From Oxalobacteraceae bacterium (lineage in GTDB: Bacteria; Pseudomonadota; Gammaproteobacteria; Burkholderiales; Burkholderiaceae_D), in the NCBI GenBank assembly GCA_027490725.1, contig JAIXXN010000073.1:1-64000 (forward strand): a stretch of DNA of 64,000 nucleotides. Direction: 5' to 3'. Made by a program: the position numbers and the translations under genes. Each line of letters starts with the position of its first letter. The stretch's first letter is position 1. Of the stretch, positions 55,607 to 64,000 are shown piece by piece. The notes beneath the pieces were generated by a model that saw only the letters and a list, made by a program, of their open reading frames with translations, was not told the origin of the DNA and did not search any database.

Positions 55607-56297
55607 ACCGATGCCGACCGCCCTGCTGGTCGAAGATGAACCGCAAATCCGCCGTTTTGTGCGTTCTGCGCTGGAGCAAGAGGGCTGGCTGGTGTTCGAG
55701 AGCGTAACGCTGCAGCGCGGTCTGATCGACGCGGGCACCCGCAAGCCCGACCTGATCGTGCTCGATCTGGGCCTGCCCGACGGCGATGGCATCGACTTTA
55801 TTACCGACGTACGCAAATGGTCGTCGGTGCCGATCGTGGTACTGTCGGCGCGCGTCAACGAGTCCGACAAGATCCGTGCGCTCGATGCCGGTGCGGACGA
55901 TTATCTGACCAAGCCGTTTGGCGTGGGCGAGCTGCTGGCGCGGGTGCGCGCCACGCTGCGCCGGCAGCGCCAGCCGGCGGCCGACACGGCAGGGCAGGTG
56001 CGCTTTGGCGAAGTCACGGTGGATCTGCAGAATCGCCGGGTCAGCAAGGGCGGCGAGAATGTCCATTTGACGCCGACCGAATATCGTCTGCTGGCAGTGC
56101 TGGTAGCGAATGCCGGACGGGTAATGACTAACCCGCAGTTGCTGCGCGCAGTGTGGGGACCGTCGCAATCAGAGAACGGTCATTACCTGCGCATCTACAT
56201 GGGCCATCTGCGCCATAAACTCGAGGACGATCCGACCCAGCCGCGCTATCTGCTGACCGAAACTGCGGTCGGCTACCGGCTGCAGCTACCAGTCTGA
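55599..56297 (+). CDS. kdpE: KDP operon response regulator KdpE
   Basis: The 232-residue OmpR/PhoB-family regulator has a receiver domain (VEDEPQIRRFVRSAL; phospho-acceptor D56 in IVLDLGLPDGDG) and a winged-helix DNA-binding domain (LTPTEYRLLAVLVANAGRV). It should bind the operator at 47974. ATG 55599 is chosen; ATG 55611 is an alternative that would still keep the whole receiver domain. It is the last gene of the kdp operon, convergent with the VWA gene. Confidence 0.95.
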   Translation: MSEPMPTALLVEDEPQIRRFVRSALEQEGWLVFESVTLQRGLIDAGTRKPDLIVLDLGLPDGDGIDFITDVRKWSSVPIVVLSARVNESDKIRALDAGADDYLTKPFGVGELLARVRATLRRQRQPAADTAGQVRFGEVTVDLQNRRVSKGGENVHLTPTEYRLLAVLVANAGRVMTNPQLLRAVWGPSQSENGHYLRIYMGHLRHKLEDDPTQPRYLLTETAVGYRLQLPV

Positions 56298-56307
56298 AGA
56301 CGGGGCG

Positions 56308-57477
56308 CTATTTACTCAGGGTGCGCATGGCCCGTTCCAGCCCGTCCATGGTGAGCGGGAACATACGCCGGTTCATTAACTGATCGATAATGCTGATCGA
56401 CTGACGGTACTGCCACACCCCGGCCGGTTCCGGATTGAGCCAGACGAATTTCGGGAAGGTGCTGGTAAACCGCTGCAGCCAGGTTGTGCCGGCTTCCTCG
56501 TTGTTGTATTCGACCGAGCCGCCCGGCTGCAGGATTTCGTAGGGACTCATGGTGGCGTCACCGACGAAAATCAGCTTGGTGTCGGGCGGGTATTTGCGCA
56601 GCAGGTCCCAGGCCGGGAAGCGTTCGGCATGACGGCGGCGGTTGTTCTTCCACAGGTAGTCATACACGCAGTTATGGAAGTAGAAGAATTCCATATTCTT
56701 GAATTCGCTGCGCGCGGCTGAGAACAGTTCTTCGGTGCGTTCGATATGGTCGTCCATGGTGCCGCCCACGTCGAACAGCATCAGTACCTTGATGTTGTTC
56801 TTGCGCTCGGGCTGCATCTTGATGTCGAGGTAGCCGGCATTGCTGGCGGTGGCGCGGATGGTGGCGTCCAGTGCCAGTTCTTCGGCTGCGCCGAGACGGG
56901 CAAACTTGCGCAGGCGGCGTAGCGCCACCTTGATGTTGCGCGTGCCGATTTCCCGTTCGCCGTCGTAGTCTTTGTAGTTACGCGCTTCCCAGACTTTGAC
57001 GGCAGTGCGGTTGCCACCCTTGCCGCCGATGCGGATGCCTTCCGGATTGGTGCCGCCGTGGCCGAACGGCGAGGTGCCGCCGGTACCGATCCATTTATTA
57101 CCGCCTTCGTGACGCTCTTTCTGTTCTTTCAGCAGCTCGTTGAGGCGGTCCATCAGTTTGTCGTAGCCGAATTTTTCCAGCTCGGCGCGTTGCTCGTCAC
57201 TGAGTTCGCGCTTCATACGCTGCACCAGCCAGTCCAGCGGGATAGTGCCCTGCTGGTCGAAAGCCGCCTGTATGCCTTTGAAATACAGGCCGAAAGCGCG
57301 GTCAAATTTATCGAAGTGGGCTTCGTCCTTAACCAGCGTGATACGCGCCAGATAGTAGAAATCATCGAAGGAGGTGCCGATCACCTGCTTCTGCAGCGCT
57401 TCCAGCAAGGTCAGAAATTCCTTGATGGAGACGGGGATCTTGGCGTCCCGTAGGGTGAAGAAAAAATCAATCAGCAT
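56308..57477 (-). CDS. VWA-domain protein of the CoxE-like family
   Basis: The 389-residue protein has an N-terminal helical region (MLIDFFFTLRDAKIPVSIKE) and a C-terminal VWA domain. Its MIDAS-like site reads LFDVGGTMDD, with Gly and Thr in place of the classical D-x-S-x-S residues, as in the CoxE-like branch. Such proteins work with MoxR AAA+ ATPases as metal-insertion or complex-assembly chaperones. It starts one base after the GNAT stop. ATG 57477 is the likely start; longer readings overlap the GNAT gene. Confidence 0.85.
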   Translation of the reverse strand: MLIDFFFTLRDAKIPVSIKEFLTLLEALQKQVIGTSFDDFYYLARITLVKDEAHFDKFDRAFGLYFKGIQAAFDQQGTIPLDWLVQRMKRELSDEQRAELEKFGYDKLMDRLNELLKEQKERHEGGNKWIGTGGTSPFGHGGTNPEGIRIGGKGGNRTAVKVWEARNYKDYDGEREIGTRNIKVALRRLRKFARLGAAEELALDATIRATASNAGYLDIKMQPERKNNIKVLMLFDVGGTMDDHIERTEELFSAARSEFKNMEFFYFHNCVYDYLWKNNRRRHAERFPAWDLLRKYPPDTKLIFVGDATMSPYEILQPGGSVEYNNEEAGTTWLQRFTSTFPKFVWLNPEPAGVWQYRQSISIIDQLMNRRMFPLTMDGLERAMRTLSK

Positions 57478-57478
57478 G

Positions 57479-58093
57479 TCAGACGGTTCCGTGTTGCGCC
57501 AGTTTGTAACGCAGATGCGCTTTAATCTCCGGCCACTCGCCGGCGCGGATGCTGTACATGACGGTATCGCGTACCGTGCCATCGCGGCGCAGTGCATGGT
57601 GGCGCAGCACACCATCCTTCTTGGCACCGAGTCGCTCGATGGCTGCTTGCGAAGCGTGGTTGAAGTTATCAGTGCGCAGACCGACCAGCGCTGCACCCAG
57701 CGTTTCGAAGGCGTGCGTCATCAGCAGCAGTTTGCAGGTGGTGTTGACGTGGCTGCGCTGGGCGCTGCGCGCATACCAGGTGTAGCCGATTTCCAGCCGG
57801 GCGATGCTGGGCACGATGTCGTGATAGCTGCTAGTGCCCAGAACCTTGCCGCTGGCGGCATCGAGCACGGCGAAGGCCAGCCGTTCCGGACGCTGGCCTA
57901 GCGCTTTGGCGATATAGGCATCCACCTGATCCGGTTCCGGCACCGAGGTGACGCGCAGCTTCCACAGTTCGCCATCGGCGGCGGCAGCGCGCAGACCGTC
58001 GGCATGTTGTGGTCCCAGTGGTTCGAGGCGCACGCCATGCAGTTCCAGCGTGACAGGGGTGATCGGCGCGGCCGGGTGGGCGAGGGTATGCAT
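57479..58093 (-). CDS. GNAT-family N-acetyltransferase (RimJ/RimL type)
   Basis: The 204-residue protein shows the acetyltransferase_3 fold: VRLEPLGPQHADGL at the start, IGYTWYARSAQRSHVNTTCK containing the acetyl-CoA loop region, and LRTDNFNHASQAAIERLGAKKDGVLR. It would acetylate an amino group on a protein, amino acid or drug. It lies between the MoxR and VWA genes and overlaps the MoxR stop by one base (TAATG). Its link to that pair is unclear. Confidence 0.85.
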   Translation of the reverse strand: MHTLAHPAAPITPVTLELHGVRLEPLGPQHADGLRAAAADGELWKLRVTSVPEPDQVDAYIAKALGQRPERLAFAVLDAASGKVLGTSSYHDIVPSIARLEIGYTWYARSAQRSHVNTTCKLLLMTHAFETLGAALVGLRTDNFNHASQAAIERLGAKKDGVLRHHALRRDGTVRDTVMYSIRAGEWPEIKAHLRYKLAQHGTV

Positions 58094-58947
58094 TAGCGGT
58101 TATTCCGTGACATGTACACCAGACGTTCGAACAGGTGTACATCCTGCTCGTTTTTGAGCAGTGCGCCATGCAGTGGCGGCACGATGGCTTTGGCATCGTC
58201 GCTGCGCAGTGCGGCCGGCGGGATGTCTTCGGCCATCAGCAGCTTGAGCCAGTCGAGGAATTCCGAGGTGGAGGGTTTTTTCTTCAGCCCCTGTACCGCG
58301 CGCAGATCGTAGAAGGTCTGCAGCGCCTGCGCCAGCAGCTCTTTTTTCAGGTGCGGGTAATGCACGTTGACGATCTGCTCCATGGTGTCGCGGTCGGGGA
58401 ACTGGATGTAGTGGAAGAAGCAGCGGCGCAGGAAGGCGTCCGGTAATTCCTTCTCGTTGTTGGAGGTGATGATCACCAGCGGGCGGTGTCTGGCGCGCAC
58501 CATCTCGCGGGTTTCGTAGACGTAGAACTCCATGCGATCGAGTTCGCGCAGCAGATCGTTGGGGAATTCGATGTCGGCCTTGTCGATTTCATCAATCAGC
58601 AGTACCACCGGATGGTCTGTTGTAAAGGCTTGCCACAGCACGCCTTTGACGATGTAATTATTGATCTCGCGCACGCGCTCGTCGCCCAGTTGCGAGTCGC
58701 GCAGGCGCGATACGGCATCGTACTCGTACAGGCCCTGCTGAGCCTTTGTGGTCGATTTGATATGCCATTGCAGCAAGGGCATGCCCAGCGCGGCGGCCAC
58801 TTCTTCGGCCAGCATGGTTTTGCCGGTACCCGGTTCACCTTTGATCAGGAGCGGGCGTTGCAGCGTCAAAGCCGCATTGACGGCCAGTTTCAGGTCATTG
58901 GTGGCGACATACTGGTCGGAACCTTCGAAGCGCGGTGTAGCAGACAT
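58093..58947 (-). CDS. MoxR-family AAA+ ATPase
   Basis: The 284-residue ATPase has Walker A GEPGTGKT (37-44), Walker B VLLIDEIDKAD (about 115-124), a sensor region IITSNNEKELPDAFLRRC and the MoxR lid domain. It is cytosolic. MoxR proteins pair with VWA proteins to mature enzyme complexes, and a VWA gene lies two genes downstream. The whole three-gene unit is tightly packed on the minus strand. Confidence 0.92.
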   Translation of the reverse strand: MSATPRFEGSDQYVATNDLKLAVNAALTLQRPLLIKGEPGTGKTMLAEEVAAALGMPLLQWHIKSTTKAQQGLYEYDAVSRLRDSQLGDERVREINNYIVKGVLWQAFTTDHPVVLLIDEIDKADIEFPNDLLRELDRMEFYVYETREMVRARHRPLVIITSNNEKELPDAFLRRCFFHYIQFPDRDTMEQIVNVHYPHLKKELLAQALQTFYDLRAVQGLKKKPSTSEFLDWLKLLMAEDIPPAALRSDDAKAIVPPLHGALLKNEQDVHLFERLVYMSRNNR

Positions 58948-59154
58948 GGGGTGGGGGATTTCTACATTAAAAAGGGAATCGTCAGTATAGGGGAGAACGC
59001 TAGAGGCGGGGCTCGGATGCTCCGTACAACAGTGTGTTGTAACGGCAATGAATTGCGTAGCCGTGCCAATTTTCTTGGGTTAGAATCGCAAGCTCAATGC
59101 AAATGTCAAGTTTTGCATCCGCGGTAGTATCCGATTACTTACCTTGCACACACT

Positions 59155-59487
59155 ATGAAAAAAATATCCGCACTCCTCGTGCTCGCAGGCTGCGCTTCAC
59201 TGGCCTCAGCGGCTGACCTCGTGGGCAACGCCCAGAATGCCAAAGCAAAGATAGAAATGTGTATCGGTTGCCACGGGATTCCCGGCTATAAAGCCAGTTT
59301 CCCTGAGTCCTTCCAAGTTCCGATGATTGGCGGCCAGTCGGCCAAGTTTATCGAGGGCGCACTGAAAGCCTACCAGAAGGGCGATCGCAAACACCCGAGC
59401 ATGAAAGGCATTGCGGCTAGCCTGTCGGATCAGGATATTGCGGATATCGCAGCGTACTACTCGCAGCAAACTGCTAGCGCCAAATAA
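59155..59487 (+). CDS. Class I cytochrome c (periplasmic)
   Basis: The 110-residue protein has a signal peptide ending ASLASA and a single heme motif C36-x-x-C39-H40 in EMCIGCHGIPG. The Met ligand is probably in VPMIGG or KHPSMKG, before SDQDIADIAAYYS. It resembles short c4/c5-type electron carriers. The next gene, 10 bases downstream, encodes a second one, so the two are an operon pair. Confidence 0.9.
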   Translation: MKKISALLVLAGCASLASAADLVGNAQNAKAKIEMCIGCHGIPGYKASFPESFQVPMIGGQSAKFIEGALKAYQKGDRKHPSMKGIAASLSDQDIADIAAYYSQQTASAK

Positions 59488-59497
59488 GGATAGGGAC

Positions 59498-59839
59498 ATG
59501 AAAAAACTGTTGATAGCACTGGCATGCGCCACCGTGTCCTTCGCCGCTGTTGCGGGCGGCAATATTGATGCTGGTAAAGCGCTGACCGATAAATACAGCT
59601 GCTTCGCCTGCCATGGCAAGGATTTCAATAGCCCGATCGACCCGAGCTACCCTAAGCTGGCCGGTCAGCATAAAGACTATCTGGAACACGCACTGACGAC
59701 TTACAAGCGTGGTGATGCCGCGAACGGTCGTAACAACGCCATCATGGGTGGTCAGGTGAAAGCCCTGAGCGATCAGGACGTGCGCGATATCGCCGCTTAC
59801 CTGCACAGCCTGCCAGGAACGCTGGTGTCGCGCCGCTAA
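59498..59839 (+). CDS. Class I cytochrome c (periplasmic), second copy
   Basis: The 113-residue protein has a signal peptide ending AAVAG and one heme motif C35-x-x-C38-H39 in YSCFACHGKDF. LAGQHKDYLEHALTTYKRG and SDQDVRDIAAYLHSLPG match c4/c5-type cytochromes. AGGGA precedes the ATG at 59498. Together the pair could serve as a two-heme shuttle to a terminal oxidase or oxidoreductase not present in the window. Confidence 0.9.
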   Translation: MKKLLIALACATVSFAAVAGGNIDAGKALTDKYSCFACHGKDFNSPIDPSYPKLAGQHKDYLEHALTTYKRGDAANGRNNAIMGGQVKALSDQDVRDIAAYLHSLPGTLVSRR

Positions 59840-59955
59840 ACGCTGCCGCATCGGAACGGGGCCAGCCCGGGCATACTGCCCGCGCTGGCCCCTTGTCGTT
59901 TCTGGCGGGGTTATGCCTGAGCCGGCACTTTGCCCGAGCTGGCCCCGATGCTGAA

Positions 59956-60378
59956 TTAGAGCAGGCGGCGTACTGCTTCGATATAGGCCACGCCGTCGGG
60001 CGCGGTCGCGTTGCGCTGGGCGTTCCAGATCATTTCGCCGAGGCACTCCATGATGGCGTGCTGGGCGGCGTGGGCGTCGTCCAGTTTCAGGGTCAGGGCG
60101 GTGGCGGCGGCGCGGATGCCGGGCGGCTGGTCGATCGAGATCTGCTCGTCGATCGAGAGGTGCATCGACAAGTGCAGGAAAGGATTGGTTTCGCTGCCGC
60201 CCGCATAGTTGCGGCTCAGGGCGTGCTCGACGTCGCTCAGCACGTCGTGGTATTCGGGATGGTGGCGGATCCAGTCGCCGGCCATGCTTTCCAGCGGTGT
60301 CAGGATCTCGTGGGTGCGCTGCTTGCGAAAGGTTTCGCAGAAGAAGCGGCGTACGTCGTCGGAGGATGGATTAAACAT
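59956..60378 (-). CDS. DUF1841 family protein
   Basis: The 140-residue cytosolic protein matches the DUF1841 family: MFNPSSDDVRRFFCETFRK, then HHPEYHDVLSD, then NPFLHLSMHLSIDEQISIDQP. The family is found mainly in betaproteobacteria and its function is unknown. It is downstream of rppH on the same strand but separated by an intrinsic terminator. Confidence 0.87.
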   Translation of the reverse strand: MFNPSSDDVRRFFCETFRKQRTHEILTPLESMAGDWIRHHPEYHDVLSDVEHALSRNYAGGSETNPFLHLSMHLSIDEQISIDQPPGIRAAATALTLKLDDAHAAQHAIMECLGEMIWNAQRNATAPDGVAYIEAVRRLL

Positions 60379-60428
60379 GGCGCGATTGTACCAGCAGCGC
60401 GCGGACGGCGTGGCGCCGGGCGGGGGGC

Positions 60429-60459
60429 GAAAAAAACGGGACAGCTAGCTGTCCCGTTT
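60429..60459 (-). terminator. Intrinsic terminator after rppH
   Basis: On the minus strand AAACGGGACAG, loop CTAG, CTGTCCCGTTT form an 11-base stem, extended by a run of T. It lies 22 bases after the rppH stop and should separate rppH from the DUF1841 gene. Confidence 0.85.
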
Positions 60460-60480
60460 GGTTTTGCTGCCGGGCTGGTG

Positions 60481-61182
60481 TCAGCCGGCTTTGGGCATGC
60501 TGGCCACCGCCGATGCGCCCGCTGCCGCCGCAGTTGCGGGGGCACTCGTCGCACTGCATGGCTCCAGCGTCGCCGTCGTTGCCGTGGCGGCCACGGCGCT
60601 GGCTGGCGCGCCCGGTGCTGCATCCGGCCCGCTTGCCGATCCGGGTACGCCGCCCGTGCGCGGCTGGCGCAAATAGCGTGCGCCATGACGACGCTCCTGA
60701 CCGTTGGCGGGCCAGGTCAGGAACCGTGACAGTTCCTGTAGCGCGCGCTGGTAGACGTCGCGTTTAAATTCGATCACCACATCCAGCGGTACCCAGTAGT
60801 CATGCCAGCGCCAGGCGTCGAACTCGGGGTGGTCGGTCAGACGCAGGTTGACGTCGTTGTCACGCGCACACATGCGCAACAGGAACCAGATCTGCTTCTG
60901 GCCACGGTAATGGCCACGGATTTCCCGCTTGATGAAGTGATCCGGCACCTCGTAACGCAGCCAGTCACGCGTGCGACCGACGATTTTTACATGTTCTGCT
61001 CTTAAGCCGATTTCCTCTTCCAGTTCCCGGTACATTGCCTGTTCCGGCGTTTCTCCGTATTTAATGCCGCCTTGCGGAAACTGCCAGGAGTGCTCACGCA
61101 CCCGTTTCCCCCACCACACCTCGTTCTGGGCGTTTAGCAGGATGATGCCGACGTTGGGCCGAAACCCTTCACGATCGAGCAT
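60481..61182 (-). CDS. rppH: RNA pyrophosphohydrolase RppH with Ala-rich tail
   Basis: The 233-residue enzyme removes pyrophosphate from 5'-triphosphate mRNA and so starts decay. Its Nudix box spans residues 38-60 ([20 protein letters not shown]). HSWQFPQGG and [11 protein letters not shown] are RppH landmarks. The catalytic part is about 165 residues; a further 60-residue Ala/Pro/Thr-rich tail of low complexity follows and is longer than in E. coli RppH (176 aa). ATG 61182 is divergent from proS. Confidence 0.93.
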   Translation of the reverse strand: MLDREGFRPNVGIILLNAQNEVWWGKRVREHSWQFPQGGIKYGETPEQAMYRELEEEIGLRAEHVKIVGRTRDWLRYEVPDHFIKREIRGHYRGQKQIWFLLRMCARDNDVNLRLTDHPEFDAWRWHDYWVPLDVVIEFKRDVYQRALQELSRFLTWPANGQERRHGARYLRQPRTGGVPGSASGPDAAPGAPASAVAATATTATLEPCSATSAPATAAAAGASAVASMPKAG

Positions 61183-61385
61183 ATTGCACCTCAATACTTT
61201 CTGCGACCGAGCTCCCTGCTTATATTTTTGCCCACAAAACCGCACGCCGGCACGTCTTTCGGGGTACGAAAGCGGCCGGACAGGCATCAATTGAACGCAT
61301 TTGTATAAAGTATGGACGCATCAGCCAGCTAATCCTTTAAAATTAGGTTGATTATAACCCTCTCTTTTTAAAAAGAATTCACCGT
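61183..61385. promoter_or_regulatory. Divergent promoter region of rppH and proS
   Basis: About 200 bases separate the two starts. The stretch 61330-61385 is AT-rich (for example TTAAAATTAGG and GATTATAACC) and probably carries the proS promoter, but no consensus pair is clear. No attenuator or T-box was found. Confidence 0.45.
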
Positions 61386-63122
61386 ATGCGCGCCTCACGA
61401 TTTTTTATTTCCACGCTTAAAGAAGCGCCTTCCGATGCCGAGATCGTCAGCCACCAGTTGATGATGCGCGCCGGGATGATCAAACGCCTAGGCTCGGGCA
61501 TCTACACCTATATGCCGATGGGCCTGCGGATTATCCGCAAAGTCGAAGCCATCATCCGCGAAGAGATGAATAAGGCCGGCGCTATCGAGCTGCTGATGCC
61601 GCTGGTACAGCCTGCCGAACTGTGGCAGGAGACAGGCCGCTGGGACAAAATGGGTCCGGAACTGTTGCGCGTCAAAGACCGCCACGGCCGCGATTTCGCC
61701 ATCCAGCCAACCTCGGAAGAAGTGATTACCGACGTAGTCCGTTCGGAAATCAAATCCTACCGTCAGCTGCCGTTGAATTTTTACCACATTCAGACCAAGT
61801 TCCGTGACGAGCGCCGTCCCCGCTTCGGCCTGATGCGTGGCCGCGAGTTCACCATGAAGGATGCGTATTCCTTCGACCGCGATCTGGCCGGCATGCAACT
61901 GTCGTATCAGCGCATGTTCGACGCATATGTCGCCATTTTCAGCCGTTTTGGCCTGAAATTCCGCGCTGTTGCTGCCGATAATGGCGCCATCGGCGGGACC
62001 GGTTCGCATGAATTCCACGTCATCGCCAGCACCGGCGAAGACGCCATCGTCTACTGCGACAGCTCCGATTACGCGGCCAATATGGAAGCGGCGGAAGCGC
62101 TGCCGCTGGCCGCCAGCCGTCCTGCTGCTGCCGAAGCACTGAGCAAGGTCGCCACCCCGGACGCCACCAAGTGCGAGTCCGTGGCCGAGCTGCTCAAGCT
62201 CGATCTGGCGCGCACCGTGAAGACCATCGCGCTGACGGTCGAGACCGAAACCGACGGCAAACTGACTAAACAGTATTTCATGTTGCTGTTGCGTGGCGAC
62301 CACGAATTGAACGAAGTCAAGGTCGGCAAAGTGCCAGGTCTGGCGGCGCACCGCTTCTCGACCGAAGCCGAAATTCTGGAAGTCTACGGTTGCGTACCGG
62401 GCTATCTGGGTCCGATCGGCACCAAGGCAGCGGTGACCGTGGTGGCTGACCGCACGGTGGCCAATATGGCCGACTTCGTGTGTGGCGCCAACGACGCCGG
62501 TTTCCACTATACGGGCGCCAACTGGGGCCGCGATGTGGCGGAGCCGACTCTGGTGGCCGACCTGCGCAACGTGGTGGCGGGCGACGCCTCGCCGGACGGT
62601 CAAGGTGTGCTGTCGATCGAACGCGGTATCGAGGTCGGTCACGTGTTCCAGCTGGGCACGGCGTACTCGGAATCGATGAAGGCTACCTTCCTCGATGAAA
62701 ACGGCAAACCGGCACCGCTGCAGATGGGTTGTTACGGGATCGGCGTGACCCGTATTCTGGGCGCGGCCATCGAACAGAACTTCGATGACAAGGGCATTAT
62801 CTGGCCAGCCTCGCTGGCACCGTTCGAACTGGTGCTGTGCCCGATGGGCATGGACCGCAGCGAAGCGGTGAAAGAAGCCACCGAGCAGCTGTATGCGCAA
62901 GCACAGGCAGCCGGCATCGACGTGATTCTGGATGACCGTGGTCTGCGTCCGGGCGGCATGTTTGCCGACTGGGAACTGATCGGCGTGCCACACCGCGTGG
63001 TGATTGGCGAGCGCGGCCTGAAAGAAGGCAATCTGGAATATCAGGGCCGTCGCGACAGCGAAGCGACCGCCGTGCCAGTAGCCGAGGTGCTGGCCTTCAT
63101 TCAAGGCAAGCTGGCAGCGTGA
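61386..63122 (+). CDS. proS: Prolyl-tRNA synthetase
   Basis: The 578-residue class II synthetase charges tRNA-Pro. It shows the bacterial type with an editing (INS) insertion at about 225-405, between catalytic motifs 2 ([20 protein letters not shown]) and 3 ([17 protein letters not shown]). The anticodon-binding domain holds [21 protein letters not shown]. The start [15 protein letters not shown] is typical. Its stop overlaps the next start by 4 bases (GTGA). Confidence 0.97.
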   Translation: MRASRFFISTLKEAPSDAEIVSHQLMMRAGMIKRLGSGIYTYMPMGLRIIRKVEAIIREEMNKAGAIELLMPLVQPAELWQETGRWDKMGPELLRVKDRHGRDFAIQPTSEEVITDVVRSEIKSYRQLPLNFYHIQTKFRDERRPRFGLMRGREFTMKDAYSFDRDLAGMQLSYQRMFDAYVAIFSRFGLKFRAVAADNGAIGGTGSHEFHVIASTGEDAIVYCDSSDYAANMEAAEALPLAASRPAAAEALSKVATPDATKCESVAELLKLDLARTVKTIALTVETETDGKLTKQYFMLLLRGDHELNEVKVGKVPGLAAHRFSTEAEILEVYGCVPGYLGPIGTKAAVTVVADRTVANMADFVCGANDAGFHYTGANWGRDVAEPTLVADLRNVVAGDASPDGQGVLSIERGIEVGHVFQLGTAYSESMKATFLDENGKPAPLQMGCYGIGVTRILGAAIEQNFDDKGIIWPASLAPFELVLCPMGMDRSEAVKEATEQLYAQAQAAGIDVILDDRGLRPGGMFADWELIGVPHRVVIGERGLKEGNLEYQGRRDSEATAVPVAEVLAFIQGKLAA

Positions 63123-63727
63123 AACTGAAACACCGGCTAGGGTGGTGGGCTGTGCTGCTGGCGATGACCAGCAGCGCCCCCGCTCAGGCTGGCAATCAGA
63201 AGGAAGAAGCGCTGGCCGACTCGGTTCGGCTGGCGCTGGCCAACGCCATCAAGGATGCGGCGCCGCCGCAGCCCAGCTTCCGCACGCCGGAAGAGCGTCA
63301 GCGCTATCAGCAATGGCTCGAGCACAGTTCGGCGCGGCTGCAACGCCGTCTGCCGGACCAGCAAACCCGCAGCGAATTTCTGGCCACCGTCTGGTATGAG
63401 GCGCGCCGTGCCGGGCTCGATCCGGCCATGGTGCTCGGTCTGATCCAGGTCGAATCAGCCTATCGCAAATACGCTGTCTCGATGGTCGGTGCGCGTGGCT
63501 ATATGCAGGTGATGCCGTTCTGGACCAGTGTGATCGGCGACCACAATCGCAGCGCCCTGTTCAATATGCAGACCAATCTGCGCTATGGCTGCGCCATTCT
63601 GCGCATGTATCTGGACATGGAAGCGGGCAATCTGTATCTGGCGCTGGGCCGCTACAACGGCAGCCGTGGCAAGCCCGATTATCCGAACGCCGTACTCTCG
63701 GCATGGAATCACTGGAAACTCCACTAG
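63119..63727 (+). CDS. Lytic transglycosylase (SLT family)
   Basis: The 202-residue protein has a signal peptide ending PAQAG and an SLT catalytic domain: catalytic E112 in [16 protein letters not shown], then [17 protein letters not shown], and [19 protein letters not shown]. It cleaves the peptidoglycan glycan with 1,6-anhydro product. The start is GTG at 63119, overlapping proS by 4 bases, so the two are co-translated. It is compact, without LysM domains. Confidence 0.9.
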   Translation: MKLKHRLGWWAVLLAMTSSAPAQAGNQKEEALADSVRLALANAIKDAAPPQPSFRTPEERQRYQQWLEHSSARLQRRLPDQQTRSEFLATVWYEARRAGLDPAMVLGLIQVESAYRKYAVSMVGARGYMQVMPFWTSVIGDHNRSALFNMQTNLRYGCAILRMYLDMEAGNLYLALGRYNGSRGKPDYPNAVLSAWNHWKLH

Positions 63728-63748
63728 CCCTTAGAGCCATCATTGCCT

Positions 63749-63804
63749 AAAAAATAGGGGCGCAACGCTGTTGAATCTGATTGGCGTTGCAGCGCTATTT
63801 TTTT
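63749..63804. terminator. Bidirectional hairpin terminator after the lytic transglycosylase
   Basis: AAAAAATAG then GCGCAACGC pairs with GCGTTGC, a mismatch, GCGCTATTTTTTT across 63749-63804 with an AT-rich loop of about 15 bases. A strong U tract (63798-63804) follows on the plus strand and one exists on the minus strand. Confidence 0.6.
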
Positions 63805-63955
63805 GAGACATTTTTTCGGAGATGTCGCGCGGTTCCATGCGAACGGTCGCGCGAAAGCGCGCTGGCTTGGCGGATGCCGCTGCGGTGTACTGTCGGGATG
63901 GGAACTGCGGGGAGCGCGGCTGGCACGGTGTTGGTGCAGGCGCAATCGGGAAGTG

Positions 63956-63984
63956 TTGTAACCCTTTGTCGTAAAGGGTTACAA
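63956..63984. promoter_or_regulatory. 12-base inverted repeat at the window end
   Basis: TTGTAACCCTTT (63956-63967) and AAAGGGTTACAA (63973-63984) form a perfect inverted repeat around GTCGT. Its symmetric TTGTAAC arms suggest a dimeric regulator site or a hairpin near the start of the next gene, which lies beyond the window. No credible gene is seen in 63728-64000. Confidence 0.5.
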
Positions 63985-64000
63985 ACACAGTGGCGCTTAT

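Noticed and set aside
61488-63104. A 538-codon open frame on the minus strand
   Set aside because: It is the exact antisense of proS, whose motifs are intact. The peptide is His/Gln/Arg-rich and matches no family.
63740-63988. Possible 82-residue minus-strand ORF after the transglycosylase gene
   Set aside because: It spans a terminator-like hairpin and an inverted repeat, has no ribosome site and a random-looking Pro/Ser/Arg composition.
1-64000. CRISPR arrays, tRNA or rRNA genes, insertion sequences
   Set aside because: No regularly spaced repeats, no cloverleaf-like tRNA sequence and no transposase motifs were seen on either strand.

Overview
The window reads as one contiguous piece of a moderately GC-rich betaproteobacterial chromosome. 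A DUF1841 protein, the proS / rppH / cytochrome c / MoxR-VWA neighbourhood, the paa gene set and the Kdp system point to Burkholderiales, most likely Oxalobacteraceae. That placement is inferred from gene content, since no rRNA marker is present. No tRNA, rRNA, CRISPR array or insertion sequence was seen.

Layout. (1) 1-9715: a plus-strand aerobic phenylacetate operon, end of paaA then paaBCDE-G-H-I-J-Y-Z, tightly packed. paaF, paaK and the regulator are not in view. (2) 9802-11530: a small unknown protein and a cytosolic M24 metallopeptidase. (3) 11686-25496: a ten-gene minus-strand operon for a type II secretion / type IV pilus-like machine (GspF, GspE, PilM/N/O/P-like, secretin lipoprotein, three prepilin-like proteins), bracketed by two paralogous secreted thermolysin-like (M4) proteases. 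(4) 25497-30683: a long leader with a possible uORF before an unknown ACT-like protein, a TRAP permease pair without binding protein, and argH. (5) 30887-40582: the most interesting region. A YfcC-type permease and a zinc peptidase resembling AotO/CphZ (beta-Asp-Arg dipeptidase) are divergent from a TonB-dependent receptor, two secreted cyanophycinase-like S51 enzymes and a secreted M64 metallopeptidase. Together they could form a complete pathway for scavenging extracellular cyanophycin. (6) 40648-41991: an AT-richer type VI secretion islet (Hcp, LAS-type murein endopeptidase effector, periplasmic immunity candidate). (7) 42251-46840: parC and parE. (8) 47159-56297: a TorF-family porin and the potassium operon (small ORF, kdpF, A, B, C, D, E) behind a recognisable KdpE operator. 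(9) 56308-58947: MoxR ATPase, GNAT and VWA genes. (10) 59155-63727: two cytochromes c, DUF1841, rppH, proS and a lytic transglycosylase.

How the parts may work together. Phenylacetyl-CoA is epoxidised, isomerised, ring-cleaved and beta-oxidised by the Paa enzymes. In the cyanophycin region, outer cyanophycinases would release beta-Asp-Arg, the TonB receptor would import it to the periplasm, the YfcC permease would move it to the cytosol, and the zinc peptidase would split it into Asp and Arg. The pilus-like machine is a plausible exporter for its flanking M4 proteases. The last two models are inference from context.
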